Assembly: GCA_018105865.1 (NCBI GenBank)
Contig: CM030840.1
Location: 8,376,006 to 8,440,005 of the forward strand
Origin: Metaphire vulgaris
Lineage: Eukaryota > Annelida > Clitellata > Crassiclitellata > Megascolecidae
DNA: 64,000 nt
Reading direction: 5' to 3'
Shown piece by piece: positions 33,131-45,096 of the stretch (position 1 is the stretch's first letter; each line of letters opens with the position of its first letter). Both the position numbers and the translations under genes were made by a program. The notes below the pieces were generated by a model. That model saw only the letters and a list, made by a program, of their open reading frames with translations, made no database searches and was not told the origin of the DNA.

Positions 33131-33131
<1 letters not shown>

Positions 33132-33618
33132 CTATAATATTAAGATCCTTATCTGTATGTCTCTCTGTCTGTTACCTTCAAGCGTTCTGATTGGTTGACT
33201 ATTGGTAGACGGTTTAGTCCTTACGCCGCGATCGTTGGTGGGCGATGTTCAAGACGACGTTGCTATTGGTAACCAAACGGTTTAGTCGGAAGCGCTGACG
33301 GCGTACGTTCAATTGTTCATTGCAACGTCATAATGTGTACAACGTCGAGATGCGTTGGTGGGCGTAGCTGAAGTTGCGCAATTTTAAACGCATACACAAA
33401 ATATGCGTGTACAGCGTCACAAATGGTCACAGTTGCGTGATTTTAGCGTATATAGGCTTAATTATTACGTGGCGCAGAGCTTGGCTAGGTGGCGTATGTA
33501 CATCATTGGAATGTTGTTCAGCATGAATTCTATGATTGGGTATTAGGTATAGGTATTGGATTAGTATTATCCTGCACTGCGAGCGAAGCGAGCGCGAGCG
33601 AAGCGAGCATCTTTCTAG
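33131..33618 (+). mobile_element. Non-autonomous Helitron, copy 2
   Basis: It starts TCTATAATATTAAGATCC and ends GCATCTTTCTAG, inserted between A and T inside an ATT array, with no target duplication. GCGAGCGAAGCGAGC words lie just before the end, as in copy 1 at 13585-14691, and 'CAAGCGTTCTGATTGGTTG' at 33179 matches its minisatellite. It has no coding capacity. Confidence 0.82.
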
Positions 33619-35830
33619 TTATTATTATTATTATTATTATTGCATCTCGTATGTTATAGTGAGCAGAACAGCAGACGAAGTCAGTGTGTTCTGAGAATGA
33701 GAGGTGATTATCAAAAATAACTCCAAGATTTCGAGCAGACTGAGAGGGATGAATCAGTGAAGTGCCAAAAGAAAGACATGCTGATGACAAGTCAATCTTC
33801 TTAAGCTGAGGTGGTGTTCCTACTAGTAGAAATTGGGGTTTTCCTGGATTTAAGAGGAGTTTGTTTTTATTCATCCAAGTGTGTACAGAGGCCAGAATGC
33901 TTGACAGACGTTCCAGGGATGGTAAGGTAGATGGTTGGTCGAAACTCAAGAAAATTTGGGTATCATCTGCGTACAAATGATACACAGCATTTTGCATGGT
34001 GAGAAGTTGACTGAGAGGGGCAGTGTAGAGTGTAAAAAGAAGAGGTCCTAGAACAGAGCCCTGTGGGACACCGCAATCAAGCTTTCTAGATTCTGACATG
34101 CAACTCTTGACACACACAGATTGCGTACGATTTTGAAGATAAGACTTGAACCAATTTAGTGCAACACCAGTAATGCCAAACCAGTTTTCGAGCCGGTGAA
34201 TGAGTATCGAGTGGTTCACCGTGTCAAATGCAGCGGTCAGATCCAGGAGGACAAGAGCAGTGACTTTACCCTGATCCATAGCAGTTATGATGCTATTTTG
34301 AACAGTAAGAAGAGCTGTTTCTGTGGAATGAAGCTTACGATAGGCCGATTGAAAAGGTGTATAAAGAGAATTTAATGAGAGATGGTTCTCCAACCTGCGT
34401 GCAACTATACGTTCAAGAAGTTTTGATATGAAATGTAGATTAGAGATTGGCCTATAATTGTTTAAGTTCTCCACATCGAGAGATGCTTTCTTGAGAAGCG
34501 GCTTAACAATAGCTTGTACAAAAGATGGAGGGAAAGTCCCTTCCGACAAAGATAGGTTTACTAAGGAGGTGAGTAAATGTCCAAGTACATCAAAGCATTG
34601 TTTCAAAAGAAAAGTAGGAACTGCATCCAAAAGACACTGTTTATTTAATGAAGCAAAAATAACCGACTGAACTTCATCAATGGTTGCGGGAGCAAAAGTG
34701 TCAAGAGTAGGCACATGGTGGTCGGGTAAGGATAGATCGTCAGATCCAGAATCAGAGAAAGACTTCGTCACTCTGGCAATTTTATCTCCAAAATAATCAA
34801 GGAATGCTGCTGCAAGAGATGATGATTCTACATTACTAGGTAAACCAGCTGATGTGTTTCTATGCAGAACCTGATTCAAAGATTTCCATAGAGTTCTTGG
34901 ATTTGATGAATTTTCAGCAATTAACTTTGTGAAGTAATCTGATTTAGCTTGAGAGACCAGTTTCCGGGTTACTTTGCATTGAGCTTTGAAGCGGATTTTG
35001 TCTCCTGGAAGTCTAGAACCGCGCCAGCATCTCTCAAGCTGGCTCCGTTTCCGCTTGGCTTCACGGATCTCAGAGTTATACCATGCTTTGGGTTGACGGG
35101 ATATGACTTCCTTAACTTCATGGGTATGTGCTTGTCAAGAATGCTAACGAGAGTTGTTTGTAATTGCACGGCCAGGTCTGCCGCAGAAAGTGCTGGTGCT
35201 GTGAATAAGATAGATCATCTTAATTCATTTTTGAAGCACTCAAGATCAAGTTTATGCCAAGGCCTAGAAGTAATGTAAGAGAATGATGAAGGAAAAGTGT
35301 GATTAAGAGTCAGTTCAACAATGATTGCGAGGTCATCTGACAAATATGTTTCCATTGTTTTTGTTGATTCTAAAAGCAGACAGTCCGACCGAGTAATACA
35401 TACGTCAAGCGTATGACCCTTGTCATGAGTTGGTGAGCTGATATGCTGCCTGAGGTCAAAAGTGGCTAGGAGCTCCGAGAATGCTACAGAGGTGGCATCT
35501 TTTTCATCAAGGTGTATGTTGAAATCACCCGTGATCATAATATCCACGGGGGAAGAGATAATAAACTCCATGAGTGATTGGAATTCCGAGAAGAACACCA
35601 AGATCGAGAGTGCTGGCGGCCGATAGATATTTATCATCTTGATACATTTATTCCCAATGGTTAATGACGCAGCGATCATTTCAAAAGAATTTGGTTTGGG
35701 CATAGGTAATTCGATCCTCTTAAAGGCCATATGAGAGCGATAAATAAAAGCAACTCCTCCTCCTTTTTTGGACAGACACGGTTCACCAAGAAAGGAATAT
35801 GCAACCCTAGCAATAACCCTAATGATGGAT
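33619..35830 (-). pseudogene. CR1/L2-like LINE, endonuclease to RT
   Basis: The minus strand from 35830 encodes endonuclease blocks ('GGGVAFIYRSHMAFKRIELP', 'ITGDFNIHLDEKD', 'HTLDVCITR', a D-L rather than D-H near 'YLSDDLAIIVELT'). A frameshifted linker (around 35215-34880) follows, then RT (34879-33650): 'SKLLERIVARRL', 'LLDLTAAFDTVNHSIL', 'GVPQGSVLGPLLF', 'LYADDTQIFLSF'. The RT catalytic YADD is intact, but the frame break and the missing C-terminus make it dead. The 3-prime end stops abruptly within the coding region at an ATT array. Confidence 0.88.
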
Positions 35831-37525
35831 GACTGATGGTTCCCCATGCAACTCCATTGAAGAAACCCTGCAACGCTGGCAGGAACATTTCCAAGCTGCT
35901 TTAAACTTCCTTCCAGGATCATCATCCCCTGACCTTGACAGTGAAGCATGTACTGCCCTCCTTGACCAGGACATCCTCACCGATGAGCCATCCCTCGCTG
36001 AAGTTATCGCCGCCATCAAGAAACTGAGAAATGGCCGCGCAGCAGGCCCTGATGGTATTCCGCCTGAGCTGCTGAAATGTGCTCTGGGCCCAGTGAGCTC
36101 TGCTCTCCACTCTTTGTTTATCCAGGTCTGGAGAACCGGCCATGTACCTGCAGAGTGGAAAGAAGGTGTTCTTGTCACTTTATATAAAAGGAAGGGCTCA
36201 AAACTTGAATGTGGAAATTATCGTCCGATTACTCTCCTGTCAGTACCGGGGAAGGTATTTTCCCACATCCTACTCAGCCGGATACAGCCATTACTCCTTA
36301 AGACACGTAGACCACAACAATCTGGATTCACTCCCGGCAGATCCACTATAGATGCCATCCTAGCGTTAAGACTCCTTTCCGAGTTACACCGGAGTTTGAC
36401 CGCCCTCTGAATGTAGCCTACCTGGACATTAAGGCTGCATTTGATTCGTGGATCGGACCGCTTTATGGAAAGCATTGCGCGCCAAAGGAATTCCAGATAT
36501 TTTGCTCCGTCTGATAGAAGATTTGCATCAGAATACGGAGCTAGCATCCGGTCGGTCAAAATCTCTCAGCTCGATTCTCAACTACATCTGGTGTGAGACA
36601 GGGTTGTATACTCGCACCAATCCTCTTCTGCATTGCCATCGACTGGATCTTAGATCACATGTCTGTAAACCATGGCATTAGCGTTGGGTCACACCGCTTC
36701 ACAGACCTGGTCTACGCAGATGATACAACTCTGTTTTTACCTTCTGCTACCAATGCCTCTGAATACCTCTCTAGTTTCAACCATGCTTCTGCTCCACTTG
36801 GTATGAAGGTTTCCTGGACTAAAATCAAGTTACAGAACCTAGGATGTGGATCACAGCCCTCCTCTATTGTGATTGATGGGGAGTGTGTTGAGTCAGTAGA
36901 CAGTTTCACATACCTTGGTAGCGTGCAGTCCTCCAATGGACATTGTCATCAAGATCTGACCAGACACATCACCCTAGCCTCTACTGCCATGTTCTCCCTG
37001 CATAATATCTGGCAGGACAGACGTCTCTCTCTGGTCATCAAGCTTCGTCTGTACCAGACACTTGTTCTGTCTGTCCTACTCTATGCGGCCGAGACCTGGA
37101 CCTTACTCGCCTCAGATCTAAGTAAGCTGGAAGCCTTCCATATGAGGTGCCAACGTCAGATCCTTAGAGTACACTGGTATGACTTCATTACCAACGCGGA
37201 GATATCCTCACGGACTGGATTACCATCACTCAATGAATTGATAAGTAGGCGCCGCCTTGCAATTTTTGGACATGCAGCCCGCCTCGAAGAGACAGTTCCT
37301 GTTCATCAAGCCCTCCGCTGCCACGTTGACCTATCCATCGGTCGTCCACCTGACCGATCATGGAAGCGCGGTCTTGGTCGTCCCAGGAAAAGATGGATCG
37401 ACCACATCCATTCCCAGACCAGCGAGATTCCATCTACTCTCTGGAGTCGTGCCATCCGGCGGGGTCATGGTCAAGGGGTGACGCAACGGCCCCCGCCGGC
37501 TACGCGCTTCTGATGATGATGATGA
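35830..37525 (+). pseudogene. RTE-type LINE, RT and C-terminus
   Basis: Frames at 35829-36410, 36448-36540 and 36593-37513 join into one RT: 'KKLRNGRAAGPDGIPPELLK', 'NYRPITLLSVPGKVFSHILL', 'MRQGCILAPILFCIAIDWIL', 'LVYADDTTLFLPSA' (catalytic), 'FTYLGSVQSSNGH', 'LYAAETWTLL', 'RCQRQILRVHWYDFITNAEI', and the basic end 'GLGRPRKRWIDHIHSQ'. At least two frameshifts (around 36400 and 36550) break it. It ends in an ATG repeat tail (37513-37526), typical for this group. The endonuclease is missing. Confidence 0.9.
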
Positions 37526-37960
37526 ATAACCCTAACAATAGCTCTAACCTAAACCCACCCTAACCTTAACCCTAGCCCAGATATTTTAGTAGACCTATTA
37601 TCGGTAGACCAAAAGTCTGTAGGCAAATTGTCATAGACGAAAAGTCTGTAGACGAATTGTTGTGATACCAGTTTCTGTATTTGCATATATTGTCATGTAT
37701 CCTTTTCTATTGTTCACAGTGGCTGATCAGATATTTTTTGACCACGTCAGCACAAAAAACATAAAACCTGTCTTGCAGTTAAAACGAGTTCTAAAAATTT
37801 AACTGATTTCTTCGGGAAACGTCAAATAGACACAGCAGAACAGTAAATGGCTGAAAATGGAGGCTATTTTGCACATAATGCTTTGCAAACAGCACAACCA
37901 TACAGTAGTTTTAGGTCCATGGACTGTGCATCAATGGTAACCCTAACCCTTTCTCTAAGG

Positions 37961-38342
37961 CAGGGCTACTCAAATTGTTGACGTGATGGTCCAGAAATTT
38001 GTATAGCTGGGGTCCAAAACAAAAGGTTCAAAGTAATTTACATCAATATCTTGGCAAACCACTGAAACCAGTCCACAAATTTATACATAGACCTTGCCAA
38101 AATATATGCTATAGTAATTAAAATAAGAACACTGCAGTCAAAATGAATTAGTTTTACTGCTTCAACTCTGAAGTGTTTAAAAAATGAATATTTTCCATAG
38201 AATTTGCAGCAATAAAATATCATTTAAGTGACGTGTATGAAATTATTTAGTAATAATTCGATAAACATATAAGTTTTGGACCTTGGCATGGCCCAGGAAG
38301 CCTGCACTGGCTGAATTATTGTCTGCCAATTGAGTAGCCCTT
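37961..38342. mobile_element. Non-autonomous hAT (CAGGGCTACTCAA)
   Basis: An 8-bp duplication CTCTAAGG (37953-37960 and 38343-38350) flanks CAGGGCTACTCAA and TTGAGTAGCCCTT; the last base of the right end has changed. It lies in degenerate CCCTAACC sequence. It is non-coding. Confidence 0.9.
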
Positions 38343-38470
38343 CTCTAAGGTAACCCTAACCTTTAAAATGTCCGGGTTTTCACTAAAAACAATCTGGTCA
38401 CCTTAATATAGGACATTGATATTTTTATACATTCTGATTGTTTATAAATTACTGTATAATTTCCTGTAAT

Positions 38471-38551
38471 TTAACCCCTTAACTGGGTGCCCCGAGTAAC
38501 GCTCGTCCAGTTTACATTGAGCTACAAATAGTTACCCAGTTAAGGGGTTAA
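38471..38551. mobile_element. Minimal piggyBac-type MITE (81 bp)
   Basis: The two ends, TTAACCCCTTAACTGGGT and its exact inverse complement, form an 18-bp perfect inverted repeat including TTAA on both sides. Only 45 bp lie between them. It is the smallest TTAA element in the window and has ends like the larger copies. Confidence 0.88.
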
Positions 38552-38559
38552 TAGGTGAA

Positions 38560-40806
38560 TGGTGTCATCTTCTTTTTGTTCCTTCATGAACTGAAGTTAA
38601 GGTGACAGCATGAATTTCTTTCCTCCAACTATGTTGATCCTCTGTCTTCTTGACTGCTTCTGATATTTTCATTCCTGTCCACTCTTCCACGTCATCCGCC
38701 CATCGTCTCCCTGGTCGCCCTCTTCGTCTAGTTCCCAGCATCATTCCTTGTTGGATTGTCCTCTCCAATGTTGACCTAGTGTCGCTGTACGTGTCCGAAG
38801 TATTGCAGCTTCCTTCTTTTGCACATGTTGAGGAACCGTCTTTCCGTGCCTGACATTTTCAAAACCTCTTCATTGGTTTTCCTATCTCTCCAGCTTATGC
38901 TATGCATGGTACGTAATGAGTACATTTCAAAGGATTCTATTCTTCTCTGTATTTTTCTTTTCAGAGTCCAACTTTCACTTTCATATGATGCTGTACTCCA
39001 TGCAACACTCTTGATTATTCTCTTCTTTGTTCTTATGCTGATATTATTGTCTTTCCAAATGCTCTTCATTTTTCTGATGGCAACCCTTCCTTTTGTCAAT
39101 CTGGCCTTTATTTCTTCCTCTATGGAGCAGTCTTCTGATATAATCGTGCCAAGATATGTAAACTTTCCCACTTGTTCCATTACCTTCTGATCTACTCTGA
39201 TGGAAACTTTGTCTCCATTAGTTGTCATTACTTTTGATTTATTTACATTTATTTGAAGCCCATATTTTGCACTCGCTTGTTCCACTCTGCTTACTAGTTC
39301 TTGAAGTTCTTGTGCGCTCGATGCCAGCAAAACCACATCGTCTGCATACCTTAGATTATTAATGGTTAATCCTCCTAATTTGCATCCCCCTTTGAACCCT
39401 TCCAAAGCACACGCATTATCATTTCTGCTATTATATTAAACAGACGTGGGGATATTGTACAACCTTTTTTATTTTGAACCATTCTGTGACTGTTCCCATT
39501 ATTCGTATGGCACCTTTTTGGTTTTTGTACAAATTTGTTAGTAGTTGAACCAGATGTGCCAGAAAGCCCATCTCCAACATTATGTACCATTTTTCATGAG
39601 GTACAGAGTCAAGTGCTTTTGTATAGTCTATAAAGCAGATGTACAGTGGCTGCTGAAATTCTTTTGCCTTTTCCATTATTATTCTTAAATTTGTTATGTG
39701 ATCCCTTGTGCCACGTCCTTTTCTGAAGCCCTCTTGCTCTATTGCAATCTCCTCCTCCATTTTATTGTCTATCCTTTCCAGAATGACTCGTAGCAATATT
39801 TTACTAATGTGTGATATCAGGGCTATAGTTCTATAATTTGTGCATTTGTTTTTTTCTCCTTTCTTTGGTAACGGCATAAATATTGATTTCAGCCAATCGC
39901 TTGGCCACTCACCCATCTCCCAAATTCTAACACATAATTTATGCATAATTGTGATTGCCTCATCTTTTCCCAATTTGAGTAATTCAATTGGTATGTCATC
40001 TGCTCCCGCAGCTTTCCTGTTGGCAGTTCTTGATATTGCCTTTTCTATTTCTGACTTTAAAGGAGGTGGTTCCTTTTCCTTTGTATATGCCTCTGGCGTG
40101 GATGTTTCTGTTTTTTCCTCCTCTGAGTTAAATAATTCCGTTCCGTACTCTTCCCATCTTTTCAATATCGCTGCTTTCTCTCCCAACATAATCCCTTCTT
40201 TTGATTTGATGCAACATGTTTGAGGTGCAAATGTTTTTGTAAGCTCCTTTAGCGTTTTAAACACTCCCTTGCTATTCCCTTTTATCGATTCTTCCTCCAA
40301 TTCTTCACATACCGGTACCTTGTTATAATAATTATTTTTATCCTGCCGTAAGCTTTTCTGCACTTTTGCCTTTACCTCTTTATATTTATCTTTCAACTCT
40401 GTGCTTTTAGCCCCTTTCAGTTCCCTCTTCTGTTGTACTAGTTGCAATGTTTCCTTTGTTATCCAAGCTTTGGTTTTCCTCCTCTTTTGTTTTGTGAGTG
40501 ATTCCTTTGCACTTTCCTTTATTGCAACTTTGATATCTTGCCATAGTTCTTCTGGCATGTTTTGTTCCTCCAGACTATTTAGTTCTTTGAATCTGTTTTG
40601 CACATTTACTTCATACTCCATGGTGTTTTCCTCAAGGTTAAATTTAATTGAGTGCCCTACCTGTTTTGTTTTCTTCAGTCTTAATTTCCACTCTGCCATC
40701 AGAAGCTGATGATCACTGTCCCCATCCGCCCCTGGGTAGGTTTTGCATTTCTTAATTGTTCTTCTCCACCTGATTGAAGATAGAAAATAGTCGATTTGGT
40801 GTAGGA
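38560..40806 (-). pseudogene. RTE-type LINE, endonuclease end to C-terminus
   Basis: Near 40806 the minus strand reads 'HQIDYFLSSIRWRRTIKKC' and 'GADGDSDHQLLMAEW', the C-terminal endonuclease blocks. The frame 40699-39431 covers the linker and RT ('NRKAAGADDIPIELLK', 'NYRTIALISHISKILLRVIL', 'QEGFRKGRGTRDHI', 'CFIDYTKALDSVPHEKWY'). A frameshift at about 39450 follows, then 39405-38776 ('NLRYADDVVLLASSAQELQE', 'WTLKRKIQRRIESFEMYSLR', 'SWRDRKTNEEVLKMSG') and 38768-38565 ('GTRRRGRPGRRWADDVEEW'). The catalytic YADD is intact. Two or three frameshifts inactivate it. Confidence 0.92.
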
Positions 40807-40921
40807 ATGGTTAAATAATTACTTGTAGTTGATATAATTGAAAATATTGTAGCTATAGATATTTTATATTTTCTTTTAAATTGAATCAAATCTTCAAGCC
40901 ATATTTATTTCACACATAGGC

Positions 40922-41384
40922 CATTGGTTCCCGAAATTGTGGGTAGATTTTATCCTTGAATGTTACAAATGTGCTATTTTGATCCTAATTAATTATTAAT
41001 TTTAATGCATTCTACTTAGGTTTTAAGACATTAGGCCTATTATGCTGTGTGACAGAAGCCAATGGAAAGAGTACTGAACAATCAGTGTATAAATATGCAA
41101 AACTTTAGGCAAACTGAACAAATTCTGTGACGAAAACTACATTTCCATTTGTACCCATCTTCATTGCATCAAATCCTACCAAAATAGTCAATATACCCCA
41201 TCTTGAATTTGCTCTATAGCATTCAAAAGGGAACGCCTCTCACTTTTATTGCAATTTATTCGCGATGTATTATTATACAGTACGCAGTAACGAAAGGGTT
41301 AAAGTTGCTTTGAAAATTAGGGGTACATGGATTTTTAAAAAGTGTCTCTAGGAGTACGCTGACCAAAAAGTTTGGGAACCACTG
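40922..41384. mobile_element. Non-autonomous hAT (GGTTCCCAAAC ends)
   Basis: Ends CATTGGTTCCCG and GGGAACCACTG; flanks ACATAGGC and CCATAGAC are a diverged 8-bp duplication. Its right part matches the right flank of the pogo element at 60370-60431 ('GAAAATTAGGGGTACATGG' here is the uninterrupted TA site). It is a paralogue that shows the empty site. Confidence 0.8.
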
Positions 41385-41513
41385 CCATAGACCATTGTCT
41401 GAGTTATATGGACCTACTATGAATTCTTACTTAGAATTAATACTGCATAAGTTGAATAATAAACATGTGTTGATTTAATGCATAAATTAGACAAAACATT
41501 TTTGTATATTTAG

Positions 41514-41595
41514 TGAAATAGATCTTCTTGATTGGCATAATCTTCTTGAAGTGAACATCAGTCTTGCAAAGCTTCTGCGTGTTCCAAATATCAAG
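41514..41595 (+). CDS. PRODH: Proline dehydrogenase, internal exon (third in window)
   Basis: It follows 'TTTTTGTATATTTAG' and ends before 'GTTAAA' (GT donor, weak match after +2). One base completes the Gly codon begun at 16846. The exon then reads 'EIDLLDWHNLLEVNISLAKL' and 'LRVPNIK', aligning with the known 'DLLDW..L......L...L.VPN' segment of PRODH. It ends on a codon boundary. Exon 2 plus this exon complete the EF-hand-like loop, with Glu at loop position 7 and Asp at positions 9 and 12. Phase agreement with both neighbours is the main support for such a short exon. Confidence 0.88.
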
Positions 41596-42287
41596 GTTAA
41601 ACTTTTGAATTATTGCGAATCTCTACAGTAAGAAATTTTAATCTCTACAGTAAGAAATTCTTCCACAGAATCTCAGAGGAGTTGTATATGATCATAAAGA
41701 GACAGAAAATGAAAGAAGGCACATGCATTTAACACTCAGTGACTCTCGTCATCATTGTCTTCATTGTTGTCGTCATCATCATTTTGTATACGCTGTACTA
41801 CCTATTGACTGGAGCAAGGACGCAATACATCGGGCTGCCGGTTTAATGCGGCAATTTTTCTGGATATATGCAGGACACAGAGATCCTAAATATGTGGGGA
41901 AATGCAGAATTTCCTATTTATGCTCTTAAATTTTCTATTTATGCACCTATTTCACCTCGCATTTTGCAGTGTTTTTATACAAAATAAGATCATCCAAACA
42001 GGCGCTGATCCCCTATAAACTTAGGCCTGTATTAGGAAAATAACAAAATGTGCTACATGTATATATGTGGTGAAAATAGTGAAAATTGCAGATAAAATTG
42101 CCACTTCTTTATGCATAAATTGCATATGTGGAAAAAAGGAAGAAAATGCATCACATTAAAAAATTTGTTAGGTAGATCGTATGTGCGATTGCATAATCAC
42201 ATTAGACCAGCAGCCCAGTGTCAATAGTACAGTATCAATGCTGTTAAGAGAGTGCAAAATTGAAGAAATTACATTTACTTAAGGTTT
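41596..42287. other. PRODH intron, nothing recognised
   Basis: AATCTCTACAGTAAGAAATT is present twice in tandem (41619-41658). Otherwise no repeat or exon was recognised. Confidence 0.4.
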
Positions 42288-42502
42288 GATAATAATAATA
42301 ATAATTATGCACATCTATAGCACCATTTCTAATACCCAAGGGTATCGATCGATGGTACTTCAAATCCATCCGTAAAAGACCAGGTCATTCCAGAGATCAG
42401 TCAGTGGGAAACAGCAAGACAGGCTATGGAGGAAATTCTAATTGAAAGAGATGTGTTTTAGGCCTAGATCTGAAAATACTCAATTTATTGGAATATCTGA
42501 CA

Positions 42503-42571
<69 letters not shown>

Positions 42572-43860
42572 GAAAGAGAGATTTACCAAAATAGAAAAAG
42601 CTTTCAGTGTTTGTTCTAGGTACATTTAACATCAGCAAAACTTTGGTGAGTAGTGGGATGGTTTCCCGTGTCCTTCCCTACACTGTTTAGCCTACAGCTG
42701 GAGCCAATCCTCACCCATTCGTTTCACTGCAGTGTTCCATTCAACCATTGGTTAAGTGTCCCATTACATCTACTTACATCTCCCACCACTAGAAGGTGGG
42801 TGAGGTGGACTTTATGCACTATGCGCCAACATGAGCCCAACACTCCAGTCTAGTGACTGTCGACTACACAAACCATGAGAGCACTGGTCACTGCATGGAA
42901 ACTCAGACCACAGAAACTGAATGAGGACAAAGCAAGAAATTACATGCCGGCTCGTTCGTCCCCCGGATCAACAAGGTCCGCGATTCATGTAGAACTTCAT
43001 CCAATTAACCAGAGCAGCAAGAGACAGACGGAAGTGGAAGGAACTCATTCAGACCCATTGTCCAACCCTATAGGGAACAACGGAAGGAAAGAAAGAAGAA
43101 GAGAAAACCTTGTTGAATGACAATATTTTGGATGGTTTAACATAGATTTTAAATATTGAGATTGGCCAGACTACAGTATTTTAAAAACAAGGACACCAGT
43201 CTTAAATACAATTCTCTGTTCACCGGCAGCCAGTGTAACTTTTGAAGGACAGGTTTAATGTGATCATGCTTATGAGTTTTTGTAATGGCCCGAGCAGCAG
43301 AATTATGAATCCCATGAAGCTTTTGTATATTAGATTTGGCCATACCATTGTAGAGGGAATTGCAATAACCAAGTCTCTGCTGAGAAGGGCATTGGCAAGA
43401 GGAATCAGAGCAGATTTTGGCACAAGATCAGGAATTTGTCAAATATCTCTGATTTGCAAATGAGCAGCTCTGCTGACCTTATTTATATGATCATTAAAAG
43501 ACAGGTTTTTGTCAAATACTATGCCTAGGTTGTGGACAGACTGTCTTTGATTAACTGAAATGTCAAATTTAGAGGAATGTGTTCTTCATTTGCTTAAATT
43601 AAAAGATGTATCAAGAAATAAAAACTTGGTTTTTGAAGGGTTTAATGCAAGCTTATTACTAAGCATCCAAGAATGAACATTTTTCAGAGAGGGGATAAAT
43701 TTTCTAGTGACACCGAAGAGGTTTTATCATCAAAGGCAATGAGTAACTGCATATCATCAGCATAGAAATGATAGTCAAGAGAGTAATGTGAAAGAAGCAA
43801 TCCAAGGGGCATTGTATATATATTGATAAAAGTTCAACTCCTAACTGTATGATTTTCGGA
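42288..43860 (-). pseudogene. L2-like LINE, interrupted
   Basis: The antisense AAT tail and UTR lie at 42288-42500. Coding sequence resumes at 43140-43480 on the minus strand: 'RDLVIAIPST' region, 'NIQKLHGIHNSAARAITKTH', 'VLQKLHWLPVN'. Weaker blocks lie up to 43860 (including a 'YHFYADDMQLLIA' catalytic motif near 43760). The 42508-43130 interval between UTR and coding sequence holds a GA array and unassigned DNA, probably an insertion. Confidence 0.72.
42508..42567. repeat. GA microsatellite
   Basis: A pure GA array of about 30 units. The 42570-43130 interval following it has two short frames without motifs and nothing I recognise. Confidence 0.95.
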
Positions 43861-43999
43861 GCAGATATTTCTTTAGATTTTTCTTACAAGTTAAATTTGG
43901 ACTAGATCATATCACATATATTGAAAGATCATTCCATATCTGTGGACCTGACATGGCAAATGCTTTGGAATTGACTCCTAAGGTATTAAAATTCGTTAC

Positions 44000-45094
44000 A
44001 TGCTTGATCTTGTCTCCTTTGACTGTCACACTCTTTTGTGAACTCTTGTTGCCCAAGTGCCATCACTTTTGTTTTTGCTATGTTCATCTTCAGTCCCATA
44101 GGTTCAGTTGTTTCTACTATGCTATTAACCTCCTTGGTGTTACAATCTTTTATTTGGCAAATTTCCAGTCCAAAAGTGTTGCAGTGTCTATATTGCATTT
44201 GTAACATTCTTTCTTAAGCACATACCTATCCGCTAGAAGAGTCATTGTTCACCTTATTTTCCTGCAGGGCAAGAAGCGTATATGGGCAATTATTGGACAC
44301 CTGAATGTGCCAATAATGGGCTCACAGTATCCACATGCATACCTCATTTGCTAAAACACAAAGCTGCAAATTTCTGCTTTTATTTGAGTGTGTTACAAAA
44401 GCAATTATTCACGCAGGGCGGTCTCATTTGCCCCAAATGCCTACTACTGTAGATATTGGACGTACAACGGCCATCCTTACTGCTTTTCATATCAAAATTA
44501 TTGGACAAGTCATGCTCGGCCTTAATGTTGGGGAGTTTAGGGCTCAATAGTAAGGTTTTTATATCTTCCTCTAGCAGGTCTATGTCATCTGAGACTGATT
44601 CTCTTTGATTTGTTCCCTCTGTTAGCTCGAATCATTCTTCTAGTTCATGTCCTACTATTATCACTGCCTTTGCAGTTTTATACATGTTTTGTAGTGTTCA
44701 TATGGTTTTGCTGTCTACCCCAAAAGAGTTCAATGTTATCCAGTTCATTTCATGTTCTGCCATGTCAAAGGCCTTCCTGAAGTGTATGAAACAGTTATAT
44801 ATTGGTCTGTTCTTCTTTCTCCAGCTTTTTCAGCTTTCAGTCTAAATATCAATATTTTTGTTGTGTAGTGCTTCTATCCTTGTGGAATCCTGCCTGTTCT
44901 TCTCCCAGGAATAGTTCTATGCTGGTCTGTAGTAGATCTAGCACCATCTTCAGTAGTAGTGTTGTGGTTTATGGGAGATATTGTTCTTTAACTGCAGCAT
45001 TCCTTTATGTCTCCATTCTTTGCTATTATCATTATAATTATCAATTTGGTCCATTCTTCTGGGACCTTTCCTTTCCTCCCAGATGTCTCTTATC
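44000..45094 (-). pseudogene. Highly degraded RTE-type LINE
   Basis: On the minus strand near 44120-44010 there is 'PMGLKMNIAKTKVMALGQQE', the motif after the RT catalytic block. Between about 45080 and 44690 broken frames give 'EEWTKLI' and 'AKNGDIKEC', 'TEDGARSTTDQHRTIPGRRT' and 'YITVSYTSGRPLTWQ'-like remnants of the RT N-terminal blocks. Many stops and frameshifts; part of 44150-44690 has no recognisable coding. Confidence 0.6.
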
Positions 45095-45096
45095 AT

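Larger units (their letters stand above)
31802..37669. mobile_element. Foldback transposon FB-3 with TAACCC core
   Basis: A 9-bp target-site duplication AGTTTCTGT flanks it (31793-31801 and 37670-37678). The left arm repeats 'TCTACAGACAATTC' and ends in 'GGTCTACTATGATAACC'; the right arm is its inverse ('TAGTAGACCTATTATCGG', 'GTCTGTAGACGAATTGTTGTG'). The right terminus read inward is GGTATCACAACAATT, identical to the start of FB-1 at 8274. Between the arms is TAACCC/CCCTAA-like sequence (31937-31986, 37526-37580), now filled with LINEs and a Helitron. Confidence 0.88.
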
